From Nitrosopumilales archaeon (lineage in GTDB: Archaea; Thermoproteota; Nitrososphaeria; Nitrososphaerales; Nitrosopumilaceae): 32,677 nt of DNA. How positions within the stretch are numbered: the stretch's first letter is position 1; each line of letters starts with the position of its first letter. The notes under the pieces are model-generated. The model was given only the letters and a program-made list of their open reading frames with translations. It did not search any database and was not told the origin of the DNA. The stretch covers positions 1-32,677 of the forward strand of contig JAEHKV010000027.1 in the NCBI GenBank assembly GCA_016838845.1, read 5' to 3'. Below are positions 1 through 8,876 of the stretch, in pieces. Made by a program: the position numbers and the translations under genes.

Positions 1-455
1 AAGTAGAGATTTCCATTTTTCTTTACTATTTTTCCATGGTTTTTCGTAATATTACTGCCTCCTAACAACGAATGATATGCAGTATTACCCATCACGCAGA
101 TTATTTTCGGTTTAATTAATGAAATTTCAGTTTTAAGATAATGTTCACATGCCTTTTTTTCCGATTCTTTCGGAATTCTATTTTTTGGGGGTCTGCATTT
201 AACGACATTTGTAATGTAGACCTTGTCCCTTGAAATCCCTGCATATTCTAATGCTATTGATAATTTTTTTCCCGCAATCCCAACAAAGGGTTCTCCCTGT
301 TTGTCCTCGCTTCTCCCTGGGGCCTCACCAATAAACATCAACTCCGATTTATGATATCCCTTTCCCGGCACAGCATTTGTTCTGCTTTTACAAAGATCAC
401 ATTTAGTACAGATGGAAACCCTGTGACGAATCTTTTCTAATTCTAAGGAGCTCAT
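1..455 (-). CDS. Type-4 uracil-DNA glycosylase (C-terminus cut by window edge)
   Basis: Removes uracil from DNA, the first step of base-excision repair of deaminated cytosine. About 151 codons are present; the rest lies beyond base 1. The N-terminus has CTKCDLC (C16, C19) and later cysteines near residues 86 and 102, which fit the four ligands of the family's 4Fe-4S cluster. The signature GEAPGRSEDKQGEPFVG follows near residue 43, with the uracil-binding AGKKL just after. The ATG at 455 overlaps the TGA of the upstream peptidase gene by four bases (ATGA), so the two are probably co-transcribed and translationally coupled. Family assignment is secure from the motifs; the missing C-terminus prevents checking the final active-site loop. 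Confidence 0.93.
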   Translation of the reverse strand, partial: MSSLELEKIRHRVSICTKCDLCKSRTNAVPGKGYHKSELMFIGEAPGRSEDKQGEPFVGIAGKKLSIALEYAGISRDKVYITNVVKCRPPKNRIPKESEKKACEHYLKTEISLIKPKIICVMGNTAYHSLLGGSNITKNHGKIVKKNGNLY

Positions 456-1873
456 GCTTCAACGCTTTTCACAGTAGCAGTTGCTCTGAGTGTGGGACCT
501 CCATTTCCCATGAACATTGATTGCATTGGATCACCTTTTCCACAATTAGTAATTGGTCTAACGGTAAAGTCGTTTCCACAAGCATCAATTGATTTAAAAA
601 AATCAGGGGCTGTTCCCATAACAATAACATCTCTTAACAAATCAGTAATTTCTCCGTTTTCAATTTTGTGGGCGTATTGACATGAAATACTCCAGTTGTA
701 TCTTTTCATATCTATTGATGGAACCTTCATGTTAGAAATGAAATAACCTTCTTTAACCTCACTAATCATTTCTTGAGGATCCCAATCTCCTCCATCTATA
801 CATGTACAGGCCATTCTAATCAATGGCATGAATTTGTATGACGTTGCTCTCATGTTTGCACTTGGTTTGACACCATAAATTTCTGCAGTTTCACGGTTTT
901 GTAGATGATTTACCAAAGTACCACTTTCAATCAAATTCGTTCTTGAAGATTTTACACCTTCATCATCATAATGATACCAACCTAAATTTCCCTCAATTGT
1001 CGGGTCATCGAAAACATTCAGATTTTCTGAAGCTATTTTCTCTCCTATTTTGCCTGCCCACCAAGCTCCCCCTGCCCATGCCATTTCCTTTCCTAACACT
1101 CTATCTGCTTCTGATGGGTGCCCTAGAATTTCATGAGTAAGTAAAGCTACAAAATCTGGATTCATTACTAGCGGCGCTTTGCTCTCTTTAACTGGTTTTG
1201 CATCTATTAGCTCAGATGCTTTTTCAGCAATGAATCGTGAAGTTTCAGTAATATCACATTCTTTTGTAATTTTTTCCAATCCTCCTCTTCCCCCCTCTGT
1301 AATGTTAACAGATTGTGTCAAACCAGATTCATGAGCAGTCGCACTTAGATTAGCTATAACATCAGTTTTATTCTGATTAATTTTTGAACCTTCAGTATTG
1401 ACAAAATATTTTGATACTGCAATGTATCCCAAAGCTGTTACTGCCCTGATGATCCTAGATTCTTTCTGAATTATTTTATTACACTCAAATCCAATTTTTA
1501 CTAGTTCATCTATATTTGGCTCATCTTTTACTGGAAAATTTATTTTTTCATTATTTACAGGAACATTTGAAATTTTTACTTTTAATTTATTGTTATTAGA
1601 ACAATATTGCGCTACCTTTGCTGCACTGTTCACTCCATTCCTAACTTGTTCTAAAGAAGTTGGATTTGAAATTGAGTAAAAACCCCAAGCACCACTTTTT
1701 AGAATCCTAATTCCTAATCCTTGATCTTCGTTTGATATTGGATATTCTATTTCACCATTTTCAATTATTACTCCTCTTTCTGAAATGACTTCAGCTCTTA
1801 CATCGCAATATTGACATCCTTCGTCATTAGCATATAGAATTGCTTTCTCGGCAAAATCTTCAAGACCATTCAT
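452..1873 (-). CDS. tldD: TldD/PmbA-family metallopeptidase, TldD type
   Basis: A 473-aa TldD-type protein. The family is known for zinc-dependent breakdown or maturation of peptides as a TldD-TldE heterodimer. The N-terminal half (about 1-220) is the pocket domain. The metal site is HEILGH (H247, E248, H252), the HExxxH arrangement expected of the catalytic TldD subunit rather than of the TldE/PmbA partner, which lacks it. A late Cys residue (GNGGP follows near the C-terminus) is also family-typical. No TldE gene is visible in the window; it may lie elsewhere. The ATG at 1873 has a TATA-like run centred near 1900, which supports a leaderless start. Its stop overlaps the start of the uracil-DNA glycosylase gene. 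The physiological substrate cannot be told from sequence. Confidence 0.92.
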   Translation of the reverse strand: MNGLEDFAEKAILYANDEGCQYCDVRAEVISERGVIIENGEIEYPISNEDQGLGIRILKSGAWGFYSISNPTSLEQVRNGVNSAAKVAQYCSNNNKLKVKISNVPVNNEKINFPVKDEPNIDELVKIGFECNKIIQKESRIIRAVTALGYIAVSKYFVNTEGSKINQNKTDVIANLSATAHESGLTQSVNITEGGRGGLEKITKECDITETSRFIAEKASELIDAKPVKESKAPLVMNPDFVALLTHEILGHPSEADRVLGKEMAWAGGAWWAGKIGEKIASENLNVFDDPTIEGNLGWYHYDDEGVKSSRTNLIESGTLVNHLQNRETAEIYGVKPSANMRATSYKFMPLIRMACTCIDGGDWDPQEMISEVKEGYFISNMKVPSIDMKRYNWSISCQYAHKIENGEITDLLRDVIVMGTAPDFFKSIDACGNDFTVRPITNCGKGDPMQSMFMGNGGPTLRATATVKSVEA

Positions 1874-1943
1874 TAAATGCTCTAATTGATTGGCGTTCCT
1901 TAATCTTTTGTTAATTTAACCTTCATTTGTTATAGATGTTTGA

Positions 1944-3812
1944 TTATGGTGTAGTTGTAGAGGATGCTTTTGGGAGGGAAAAGCTAAAGGTAGACCCCAC
2001 ATTAAGAGTGCTTTCAAGCCAGATTTTGCCACCGTGATTCTCAACAATTCCTTTGCAAATTGCTAGTCCTAGGCCACTTCCCCCCCGTTCTCTTGTTAAG
2101 GTTGCATCTACTTGATAGAATTTTTTAAAAAGATCTTTTTGTTTCCCCTCTGGTATCCCAGTTCCATTATCTTTGACATTAATAATGACCTCAGAAGGCA
2201 AATCTTGTACTTCAATTGTTATAATCCCAGTTTTTGATTTTACAGCAGTCAGACTATTTTTAATGAGATTAGTTAGAACTTGAATAATTCTTTCAGAATC
2301 ATGTGAAACAATAACATTGGAAGATTTTGAAATGATCTTTACTTTCTTTTCAGCAACTTGTGGTTTAAAAGATTCAATTGTCTTTTCTATAGTGTCTTTG
2401 ATTGCATTATCAGACTTGTTCATTCTTAATTGGCCAAGTTCCAATTTTTGTGCATCTAACAAATCAGATATTAGATCCAACAGAGATGTAGCACTTGATT
2501 TTATTATTGATAATCGTTCTTTTTGTTTTGGAGTAAGCTTTCCTAAATGTTCACTAAGAAGAATATCAGCATACCCTTGAATTGGAACCAATGGTGTTTT
2601 CAGCTCATGTGTAATCATTGCAAGAAATTCATCTTTTGCAATATCGGTCTTCCTAGCTTCCTCTTCCTTTTGTCTAATTGTATCTGACATTATGTTGAAA
2701 GATTCAACAATCTCTCCAACTTCATCTTTCGCTGAATAATTAATTTTTTCACCATAAACTCCCTCTTTTACTCGAGATAATCCATGCGTGATTAGTCCAA
2801 GTGGACTTAACGATTTTCTAATTACTAAAATAATTACTACAAAGATTGCAATGTCAATTCCTGAAACAAGCTGGATAATAGATTGCTCTTGACCTTTACT
2901 TTCGTTTAATGCATTATTCCAAGAATCTAGTAAATCATCAATGTTAGACGACAATGTAGTTTTCTTTAAATCCAAATCTTGGCGAGCAGTTTGAAATTCA
3001 GGTGAAAGTAAAGAATTTTCCTCTAAAGTTTTAACTCTTAATTGAACTGCTTCCCATAATGGTTCTAACTGTCTTAATGTATTCGAGTTTTCCCTAGGTA
3101 TTTCTTGTAATTCCTCTGGAGTGTGGAAAAGATCTTCAACTATTGCGGCATCAATGTGGGCATCAACTAATTTCCTCAAATCAACTTCAAAACCAAGTCG
3201 ATGTGTTCTTAGAATTTTTTGGACTCCTTCTTCTTCTCCAATGGAAAGCAATAATGTTTGACGACTAATGGCTTTTGCATGTTCTTGTAGTTCCTCAGAA
3301 AGTTCTTGGTGTCTCTTGAAAGTTCTATCTAAACCAGAAATCTCTTGAATTACTCCATCAGTTAATATTATAACCTCTCCATTTCTTTCAAGCACATAAT
3401 TTAGCGCTTCAATAACATTTTGATCAAAAACTGAAGTCACTTGAACTGTAGTGGCACTATTTTTGTAAGATGTCCAAGAGGAAGCAACTTGATCATATTC
3501 ATTAGAAATACTAGATGGAATAGTAACAATGGCCTGACCCCTAATGGTTCCTCCATTTTTTAAAGCATCTAAAGCATTTTCAAAATCTTGTATTTCATTT
3601 TTTAGAATTTCTCGGTCACCCTCATTACCAATTGCAATAGAAGATGCAAGTCCTGCAACTGTTTCAGCTGATGCTTTTAGATCCCCTGCACGAATAATAG
3701 ACAGAGATTCTGCAGTACCAGCTTGTTGAATTTCATAAACTAAGAAAAGGTTTACTGTAGCAGTTGCCATAACAATACCTATCAATAGGTACGTCTTTAC
3801 GGTAATCTTCAT
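1944..3812 (-). CDS. Membrane sensor histidine kinase (HAMP-HisKA-HATPase)
   Basis: A 622-aa two-component sensor. A first membrane helix lies at about residues 7-27, followed by a long extracytoplasmic, helix-rich sensor region (about 28-305) and a second helix at about 310-335. A HAMP-like linker (to about 385) precedes HisKA with ITHELKTPL, where H402 is the phosphoacceptor. The C-terminal HATPase_c has an N-box (NLIKNS), a DNGTGIP box and the GSGLGLAICKGIVE G2 box. No receiver domain is attached, so phosphate must pass to a separate protein. The divergent HPt and CheY-like genes next door are obvious candidates. The shared 3813-3875 intergenic region has a TATA-like element (TATAAAAA near 3840), correctly spaced for this ATG. 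The helical periplasmic region resembles methyl-accepting or nitrate-type four-helix sensors, but the ligand is unknown. Confidence 0.93.
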   Translation of the reverse strand: MKITVKTYLLIGIVMATATVNLFLVYEIQQAGTAESLSIIRAGDLKASAETVAGLASSIAIGNEGDREILKNEIQDFENALDALKNGGTIRGQAIVTIPSSISNEYDQVASSWTSYKNSATTVQVTSVFDQNVIEALNYVLERNGEVIILTDGVIQEISGLDRTFKRHQELSEELQEHAKAISRQTLLLSIGEEEGVQKILRTHRLGFEVDLRKLVDAHIDAAIVEDLFHTPEELQEIPRENSNTLRQLEPLWEAVQLRVKTLEENSLLSPEFQTARQDLDLKKTTLSSNIDDLLDSWNNALNESKGQEQSIIQLVSGIDIAIFVVIILVIRKSLSPLGLITHGLSRVKEGVYGEKINYSAKDEVGEIVESFNIMSDTIRQKEEEARKTDIAKDEFLAMITHELKTPLVPIQGYADILLSEHLGKLTPKQKERLSIIKSSATSLLDLISDLLDAQKLELGQLRMNKSDNAIKDTIEKTIESFKPQVAEKKVKIISKSSNVIVSHDSERIIQVLTNLIKNSLTAVKSKTGIITIEVQDLPSEVIINVKDNGTGIPEGKQKDLFKKFYQVDATLTRERGGSGLGLAICKGIVENHGGKIWLESTLNVGSTFSFSLPKASSTTTP

Positions 3813-3875
3813 TCAGATGAGGTTACACGTGAAACAGTATAAAAATGACAGGTGAAATATTCTTGATGAAAGAGA

Positions 3876-4238
3876 ATGTCAGACGAATTTACTCAGATAG
3901 CAACAAAAGAAATCAATGAAGAGTTGATTGGAATTGAAGGAATCTTAAACTCTTGCAAAAATGATGAGGACATTATCAATAATAGTACTGATATAGAAAA
4001 ACATCTTCACAAGATAAAAGGTCTAGCACCAATGATGGGCCAAGAAAGTGTTGGAGAAATTGCAGCGTTAAATGATACTCTAATGAAAAAAATCATTGCA
4101 GGTCAAATTATTGAAGGCATCTTTGAAACCTCAAATGAATCAAATCATCTAATGAAAAATCTCATGAATGGTTCTACCACTAATATTTCTGAATTAAAGG
4201 AAAAGTTGAAAACAAGATATTCAGAATTCTTTGAATGA
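3876..4238 (+). CDS. Stand-alone CheA-type histidine phosphotransfer (HPt) protein
   Basis: A 120-aa, probably all-helical cytoplasmic protein. The motif HLHKIKG places H45 where CheA P1 domains have the phosphorylated histidine of their AHxIKG motif, and APMMGQESVGEIA continues the pattern of a four-helix HPt bundle. It has no kinase, dimerisation or CheW-like domain, so it is a free phosphotransfer module rather than CheA. The position, divergent from a histidine kinase and 32 bp upstream of a CheY-like receiver, suggests a phosphorelay kinase to HPt to receiver, though the direction of transfer is inferred. The ATG is at 3876. Family-level confidence is good; no enzymatic role is claimed. 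Confidence 0.78.
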   Translation: MSDEFTQIATKEINEELIGIEGILNSCKNDEDIINNSTDIEKHLHKIKGLAPMMGQESVGEIAALNDTLMKKIIAGQIIEGIFETSNESNHLMKNLMNGSTTNISELKEKLKTRYSEFFE

Positions 4239-4270
4239 CTCTTTAAATAATAATTTATTCACGACAACTT

Positions 4271-4633
4271 ATGGCTTCAATATTAATCGCTGATGACTCG
4301 GACGCAATTAGACTTGTATTAAGAGACATTGTGGAAATTGGAAAACATACTGTTGTTGGAGAGGCTATTGATGGAGCTGATACCATTGAACAATATCCTC
4401 AATTGAAACCTGATTTGGTGTTGCTCGATTTGGCTATGCCAAAAAAAGATGGACTAACTGTGATCCATGAAATAATGAAAATGGATCCCAAGGCAAAAAT
4501 AATTTTGATTACTGCAGCAGATAATATAAAAATAATTGACAAATGTTTAGAGGGTGGCGCAAAAACATACATTGCCAAACCATTTGAGTTTGAACAAGTT
4601 TTAAAAATAATTGATAAAATCCTTAAGAAATAA
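4271..4633 (+). CDS. CheY-like single-domain response regulator
   Basis: A 120-aa receiver domain with no output domain. The acidic pocket is D8-D9 (IADDS), the phosphoacceptor is D53 (LLDLAMP), the switch residue is T81 (ITAAD) and the conserved lysine is K103 (IAKPF). It is the full length of a CheY fold, so it acts by binding partners rather than DNA. The HPt gene lies 32 bp upstream on the same strand. A TATA-like stretch near 4241-4258 suggests it can also be transcribed from its own promoter. In thaumarchaea such stand-alone receivers may serve chemotaxis or phosphorelays; no chemotaxis genes are visible here. Confidence 0.93.
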   Translation: MASILIADDSDAIRLVLRDIVEIGKHTVVGEAIDGADTIEQYPQLKPDLVLLDLAMPKKDGLTVIHEIMKMDPKAKIILITAADNIKIIDKCLEGGAKTYIAKPFEFEQVLKIIDKILKK

Positions 4634-4699
4634 CTTTTTGAATATATACACTGTCACATTTTAGTTATGATTAAAAGTAGGTTTGGGAATTTTTTCTAG

Positions 4700-6520
4700 T
4701 TGACTAAAATAGTTTTAGACACGAGCATCATAATTAATGGCCAAATAATTACACTAGTTGAAAGTGGGTCAGTAAAAAATACTGAAATCATAATTCCAAT
4801 GGCTGTTTTAGATGAATTACAATCTCAAGCGTCTCAGAAAAAAGAACAAGGTTTTGTTGGTCTAGAAGAAATTAAAAAACTACAAGATATTTCAAGCAAA
4901 TATGGTTTGACAATTACATTTGAAGGCAAGCGACCTGATATAGATGATGTAAACTTGGCTTCGCGCGGAAGAATTGATGCAATTATACAAGATGTCGCAA
5001 AACAAAATGATGCAATTCTTTATACATCTGATCATGCTCAATCTTTAGTATCTCAGGCTGAAAGAATTAAAGTTAAATTCCAAAAACCAGAACAACAAAA
5101 AGAACCACTTGAATTTTTGAGATTTTTTGATTCACAAACAATGAGTGTGCATCTTAAAGAAGGCATGGCACCTCTTGCAAAACGAGGAAAACCTGGTTCA
5201 TTTGAGCTTACTAAAATTGAGGACACAATTTTAACACGTGAATATTTGCATAACATATCTACTCGAATCTTGGAAACATCAAAAATTTCTGGCTCTAGTA
5301 ATATCGAAATTTCAAAGCCAGGAGCATTAGTAATTCAATACTCTGATTATAGAATTGTAATTACACAACCACCATTTTCTGAAGGATATGAAATTACAAT
5401 TGTACATCCAATTGTAAAACTTAGTCTAGATCAGTATGATGTTTCAGACAAATTAATGTCAAGATTTTCTGAAAGAGCAGAAGGAATTTTGATTTCAGGA
5501 CCTCCAGGTTCTGGAAAAAGCACTTTAGCATCTGGCCTTGCAAATTTTTATCATAATGGAGGAAAGATCGTCAAGACTTTTGAATCGCCAAGGGATTTAC
5601 AAGTTGATGCAGGCATAACACAATATACAAGATTAGATGGTAGTTTTGAAAACTCTGCTGACATTTTGCTTTTGGTAAGACCAGACTATACCATTTTTGA
5701 TGAAGTTAGGAGAAGAGAAGATTTTAGTATTTTTTCTGACTTGAGATTAGCAGGAGTTGGTATGGTTGGCGTTATACACGCCAATTCTCCAATTGATGCA
5801 ATTCAGCGATTTATAGGTAAAATTGAGTTAGGAATAATACCAAATGTACTGGATACTGTAGTCTTTGTTAAAGATGGTAAAATTTCTGAAGTGTATGAAT
5901 TGAAACTAAAAGTCAAAGTTCCCTCTGGAATGACAGAGCAGGATCTGGCTAGGCCTGTAATTGAGATTAAAACTTTCGAGGACCAAACTTTAGAATATGA
6001 AATTTACACATTTGGAGAAGAAAATGTAATTATGCCTATTTCAAAAAAAGCCACTTCATTTGGAGTTGAAAAATTAGCCGAAGAGAAGGTTAAAGATACA
6101 TTCAAAAAATTTGATCCTAGAGCTGAAGTCGAAATTCTATCTGAAAATAACGTAAAGGTCAAGGTAGACAAACAAGCTATTCCATCAATCATTGGTCGTG
6201 GTGGAACCAATATTAATCGCTTGGAAAAAATGTTAAATGTACACATTGACGTTGTAGAACGTGACCAATCCTCAGAATCTTTAACAAATTATGAATTACC
6301 ATTTAGTTTTTCAGAATCAAAAACATCCCTTATACTTTCAGTTAGTAGGGAATACACAGGAATGCATGCAGATGTTTATGTAAATGAAAAATACATGACA
6401 TCCTCCAGAATTGGAAGAAAGGGCCAAATTAAAGTTCCAAAACGTTCTGATGTAGCAAAACACTTGTTACAATTTGCATCATCCCAAAATGAAATTCAGA
6501 TTTTTCTTAAAGATTTTTAA
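4700..6520 (+). CDS. PIN-domain / PilT-like ATPase / KH-domain protein
   Basis: A 606-aa archaeal PIN-ATPase fusion. The N-terminal PIN nuclease-like domain (about 1-125) has acidic residues D7, E39, D93 and D111 in the expected places. The middle is a secretion/PilT-family ATPase with Walker A GPPGSGKST at 267-275, a DYTIFDEVRR acidic box and a VIHANSP histidine box. A KH RNA-binding domain sits near 485-535 with the GxxG loop GRGG at 499-502. The start is TTG at 4700: an in-frame TAG directly precedes it and the first PIN strand begins at residue 3. A TATA-like element near 4674 would give a leaderless message. The combination suggests ATP-driven RNA handling or cleavage, but no function is firmly established. 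It overlaps the convergent repressor gene by 14 bp. Confidence 0.9.
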   Translation: MTKIVLDTSIIINGQIITLVESGSVKNTEIIIPMAVLDELQSQASQKKEQGFVGLEEIKKLQDISSKYGLTITFEGKRPDIDDVNLASRGRIDAIIQDVAKQNDAILYTSDHAQSLVSQAERIKVKFQKPEQQKEPLEFLRFFDSQTMSVHLKEGMAPLAKRGKPGSFELTKIEDTILTREYLHNISTRILETSKISGSSNIEISKPGALVIQYSDYRIVITQPPFSEGYEITIVHPIVKLSLDQYDVSDKLMSRFSERAEGILISGPPGSGKSTLASGLANFYHNGGKIVKTFESPRDLQVDAGITQYTRLDGSFENSADILLLVRPDYTIFDEVRRREDFSIFSDLRLAGVGMVGVIHANSPIDAIQRFIGKIELGIIPNVLDTVVFVKDGKISEVYELKLKVKVPSGMTEQDLARPVIEIKTFEDQTLEYEIYTFGEENVIMPISKKATSFGVEKLAEEKVKDTFKKFDPRAEVEILSENNVKVKVDKQAIPSIIGRGGTNINRLEKMLNVHIDVVERDQSSESLTNYELPFSFSESKTSLILSVSREYTGMHADVYVNEKYMTSSRIGRKGQIKVPKRSDVAKHLLQFASSQNEIQIFLKDF

Positions 6521-7010
6521 AATTCTCTAAAATTTTGGGGTTTGATTTTAAAAAAGTAATAAACTTTCTTAGTTGCTTAATAGTTCTTGGGTTAAGATGA
6601 TGTTCAATTCCTTCAGCATCTTGATTTGCAGTATCACGTCCTATACCAAGAATTTCAAAAAATTCTAACAAAATTCCATGTTTTTGTCTAATGCTATCTG
6701 ATAGGTGCGTTCCTTTAGGTGTTAAATTGATTCCATGATATTTTTCATATTCTAAATAGCCATTTTCATCCAATCTTTGCAACATTTTCGTTACACTGGG
6801 AGCACTTACATCCATGTATCTAGAAATGTCTAATGTTGTAGCATATCCTTTCAATTCAACTAATTCAGCAATAACTTCCAAGTAATCTTCCACCCTAGTA
6901 CTTGAACCAGCTTTCTCTGTTTGATGTGCAGCTTTGATTGACTCTAATCGCTTTGGGTCTCGTTTTTTCAAGTCGTTTTGAATTCTCTTCTCACCTTGAT
7001 ATAATTTCAT
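6507..7010 (-). CDS. mntR: MntR-type (DtxR family) metal-dependent transcriptional repressor
   Basis: A 167-aa DtxR-family regulator that is closest, by recalled pattern, to bacillar MntR. After a basic extension (1-38) comes a winged helix (about 40-100) and a dimerisation helix region. All six metal ligands of MntR have counterparts: D42, E45, H111, E133, E136 and H137 (in the DAEGIEHHL motif). This argues for Mn(II)- or Fe(II)-sensing rather than a degenerate copy. There is no SH3-like third domain, as in MntR. The extra N-terminal tail of about 38 residues is unusual. The direct repeat GTAACGTAAC at 7062-7071, about 52 bp upstream in the divergent promoter region, is a possible but unproven site. 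The target genes are not identified in the window. Confidence 0.85.
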   Translation of the reverse strand: MKLYQGEKRIQNDLKKRDPKRLESIKAAHQTEKAGSSTRVEDYLEVIAELVELKGYATTLDISRYMDVSAPSVTKMLQRLDENGYLEYEKYHGINLTPKGTHLSDSIRQKHGILLEFFEILGIGRDTANQDAEGIEHHLNPRTIKQLRKFITFLKSNPKILENFKNL

Positions 7011-7116
7011 ATTAAATTACTATAAGAATCAAAAATTAGGTTATTCATTATTGACTTTGGGGTAACGTAACTTGATCTTTGAATTTTAACTAATTTTTTC
7101 AAAACTAGGATTAGAA

Positions 7117-7467
7117 ATGGAAGACGCTTTAACAAAAAAACTTGAAAAATTAAAGGCATATTCAGATTCTGCTAAAAGAAGAGCAAATTTGTATACTGAT
7201 ATAGCAAAAATCGATGATAAAGATACAGCAAAATCTCTTGGCGCATTACAGAAAGTATCCGCTCCTGGGAAAAAACTACAAAAAATTGGTTTTATCATGT
7301 TTTGGGTTCCAGAACCCACCGGAGTCACCTGTGCTGTTGGTGGACCAATGATTTTAGCAGGCCGCTATTTGGAGAAAAAATACAACAGTGCCACAATCTG
7401 TGATGTGGGTAATCATGTCAGGGAATCTTTCGCTTCCATTAGTGACGTTAAAAGTTCAATCTTGTAA
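7117..7467 (+). CDS. Hypothetical protein with one hydrophobic segment
   Basis: A 116-aa protein not recognised as a named family. The N-terminal half is charged and helical (about 1-50, heptad-like Leu/Ala spacing). A hydrophobic, Gly/Pro-rich stretch follows at about 57-83 (FIMFWVPEP...GGPMILAG), which could be one bent membrane helix or a membrane-associated hairpin. The C-terminus is polar. It is divergent from mntR and 39 bp upstream of the DUF192 gene, so metal-responsive control is conceivable but not shown. Codon use and the clean ATG at 7117 support a real gene. Confidence 0.65.
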   Translation: MEDALTKKLEKLKAYSDSAKRRANLYTDIAKIDDKDTAKSLGALQKVSAPGKKLQKIGFIMFWVPEPTGVTCAVGGPMILAGRYLEKKYNSATICDVGNHVRESFASISDVKSSIL

Positions 7468-7506
7468 GCATCTTTAGTTTTTAAAAGGAATCTAACAATA
7501 CCAAAT

Positions 7507-8001
7507 ATGGCAACAAGAGTGCAGGTAATTTTACCTATAGCAATCGCTGCATTTATCGTTGGAATTGCAGGAATTCTTTCAATTCCTAGTGATTCCATAC
7601 TTGAAGCCGTTGAATTTCCTATAGGCACCATTAAGGTCGATGAAGTAGTTTTACAAGTACAAATTGCTGATACAGAACCTGGGAGGGTTCGAGGTCTCAT
7701 GTTCCAAGAACAACTTCCGTATGATCAAGGAATGCTTTTTGTTTTTGAAGAACCAGGTACTTATTCATTGTGGATGCTGAACATGCAATTTCCATTAGAC
7801 TTGATCTGGTTTGATAGCAACGGAAACGTTGTTTACATTGAGAAAAATGTGCCTCCATGTAAATCTGCACTTGAAACTGCAACTTGTAGTAGTGTTAATC
7901 CAGAAACTAATCAAGCACTGTATATTCTAGAAGTAACTTCAGGATTTGTTGACGAATTTGACATAACTGAAAATTCTGTGCTACAAGTTATTTCAATTTA
8001 G
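7507..8001 (+). CDS. DUF192 family secreted/membrane-anchored protein
   Basis: A 164-aa protein. An N-terminal hydrophobic helix (about 9-27) acts as signal or anchor. It is followed by the DUF192 core: TVKVxxxxAxTxxxRxxGLM-like pattern (RVRGLMFQEQLP), then GMLFVFEEPG, and FWMxNMxxPLDxxF-like LWMLNMQFPLDLIWFD, ending with the Cys-containing VPPC motif near residue 118. DUF192 proteins are small extracytoplasmic proteins of unknown biochemical role. The TauE/SafE permease follows 36 bp downstream on the same strand, so the pair may be one transcription unit. Two cysteines (C119, C127) flank a short loop and could form a disulfide outside the cell. Confidence 0.85.
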   Translation: MATRVQVILPIAIAAFIVGIAGILSIPSDSILEAVEFPIGTIKVDEVVLQVQIADTEPGRVRGLMFQEQLPYDQGMLFVFEEPGTYSLWMLNMQFPLDLIWFDSNGNVVYIEKNVPPCKSALETATCSSVNPETNQALYILEVTSGFVDEFDITENSVLQVISI

Positions 8002-8037
8002 TTATATAGACTAGAATGTTTTGTTTTCAGGTTCACA

Positions 8038-8796
8038 ATGATTGAAGAATTATGGTTAATCCCTTTAGGATTTGTAGCGGGAGTATTGGGCTCAATGATT
8101 GGTTTAGGTGGTGGAATAATAGTGGTGCCAGTTTTAACTTTTGCAGGATTTCCTCCAACACTTGCTGCAAGTAACAGTCTTTTTGCAGCATTTAGCAATG
8201 CAGTGGCATCAACAATTTCCTATTCAAGGCAGAAAAGAATCGAGTATTCAATTGGACTAAAACTAGGATTGTTATCTATCCCAGGTACAATACTTGGAGC
8301 ATACATTTCAGCAGATGTGACTCCAGGGATATTCAAAATTCTATTTGGACTTGTACTAATTTCATCCGCAGCTTACATTTTTTTGAGGAGGAAAATCGAA
8401 TCTAGACAAATAAACACATCAAAACAAGTAATGCTTTTAGCTATTGGCGCTAGTTTCTTTGCAGGTATCCTATCTAGCTTTTTCGGTATTGGTGGCGGTA
8501 TAATTTTTGTGCCATTAATGGTGGTCGCTATGGGCATGGGAATGAAAAAAGCTGCTCCTACTTCACAACTAATCTTACTTTTTGCATCATTTTCTGGCTT
8601 GGTCACTCATAGTCTTCTTGGCCATCCAGATTATTTTCAGTCATTGTTATTGGCAATAGGAGCATTTGGTGGTGGATTAGTTGGCGCAAGACTATCACTT
8701 GAGATTAAGGAAAAGTGGTTGCAAATTCTAGTATCTGTTGTGATCATTGTAGCTGCGATAAAGCTCTTCACAGATTCAGTAGAGAACTTGTTCTAG
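8038..8796 (+). CDS. TauE/SafE family permease
   Basis: A 252-aa polytopic membrane protein with about eight predicted helices in two halves. Each half carries the family's Gly-rich signature (GSMIGLGGGIIVVP near 17-30 and SFFGIGGGIIFVP near 150-162). This internal duplication is typical of the sulfite/organosulfonate exporter-like TauE/SafE family. The substrate is not determinable; many homologues are annotated only as sulfite exporters. The ATG at 8038 starts directly at the first helix. It is co-oriented with the DUF192 gene 36 bp upstream. The length matches the family norm. Confidence 0.9.
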   Translation: MIEELWLIPLGFVAGVLGSMIGLGGGIIVVPVLTFAGFPPTLAASNSLFAAFSNAVASTISYSRQKRIEYSIGLKLGLLSIPGTILGAYISADVTPGIFKILFGLVLISSAAYIFLRRKIESRQINTSKQVMLLAIGASFFAGILSSFFGIGGGIIFVPLMVVAMGMGMKKAAPTSQLILLFASFSGLVTHSLLGHPDYFQSLLLAIGAFGGGLVGARLSLEIKEKWLQILVSVVIIVAAIKLFTDSVENLF

Positions 8797-8876
8797 TTTC
8801 TAGGCAGTTCTTTTTCAGAAATACTACGTGTAGAAAAAAACTCTTTTCCTACTTTCAAATCTGAAAATTTCTTCAT

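Noticed and set aside
492-680. Plus-strand ORFs inside tldD, the kinase, SDR, ligase and antiporter genes
   Set aside because: They are antisense shadows of well-supported genes with unnatural residue composition and no start signals.
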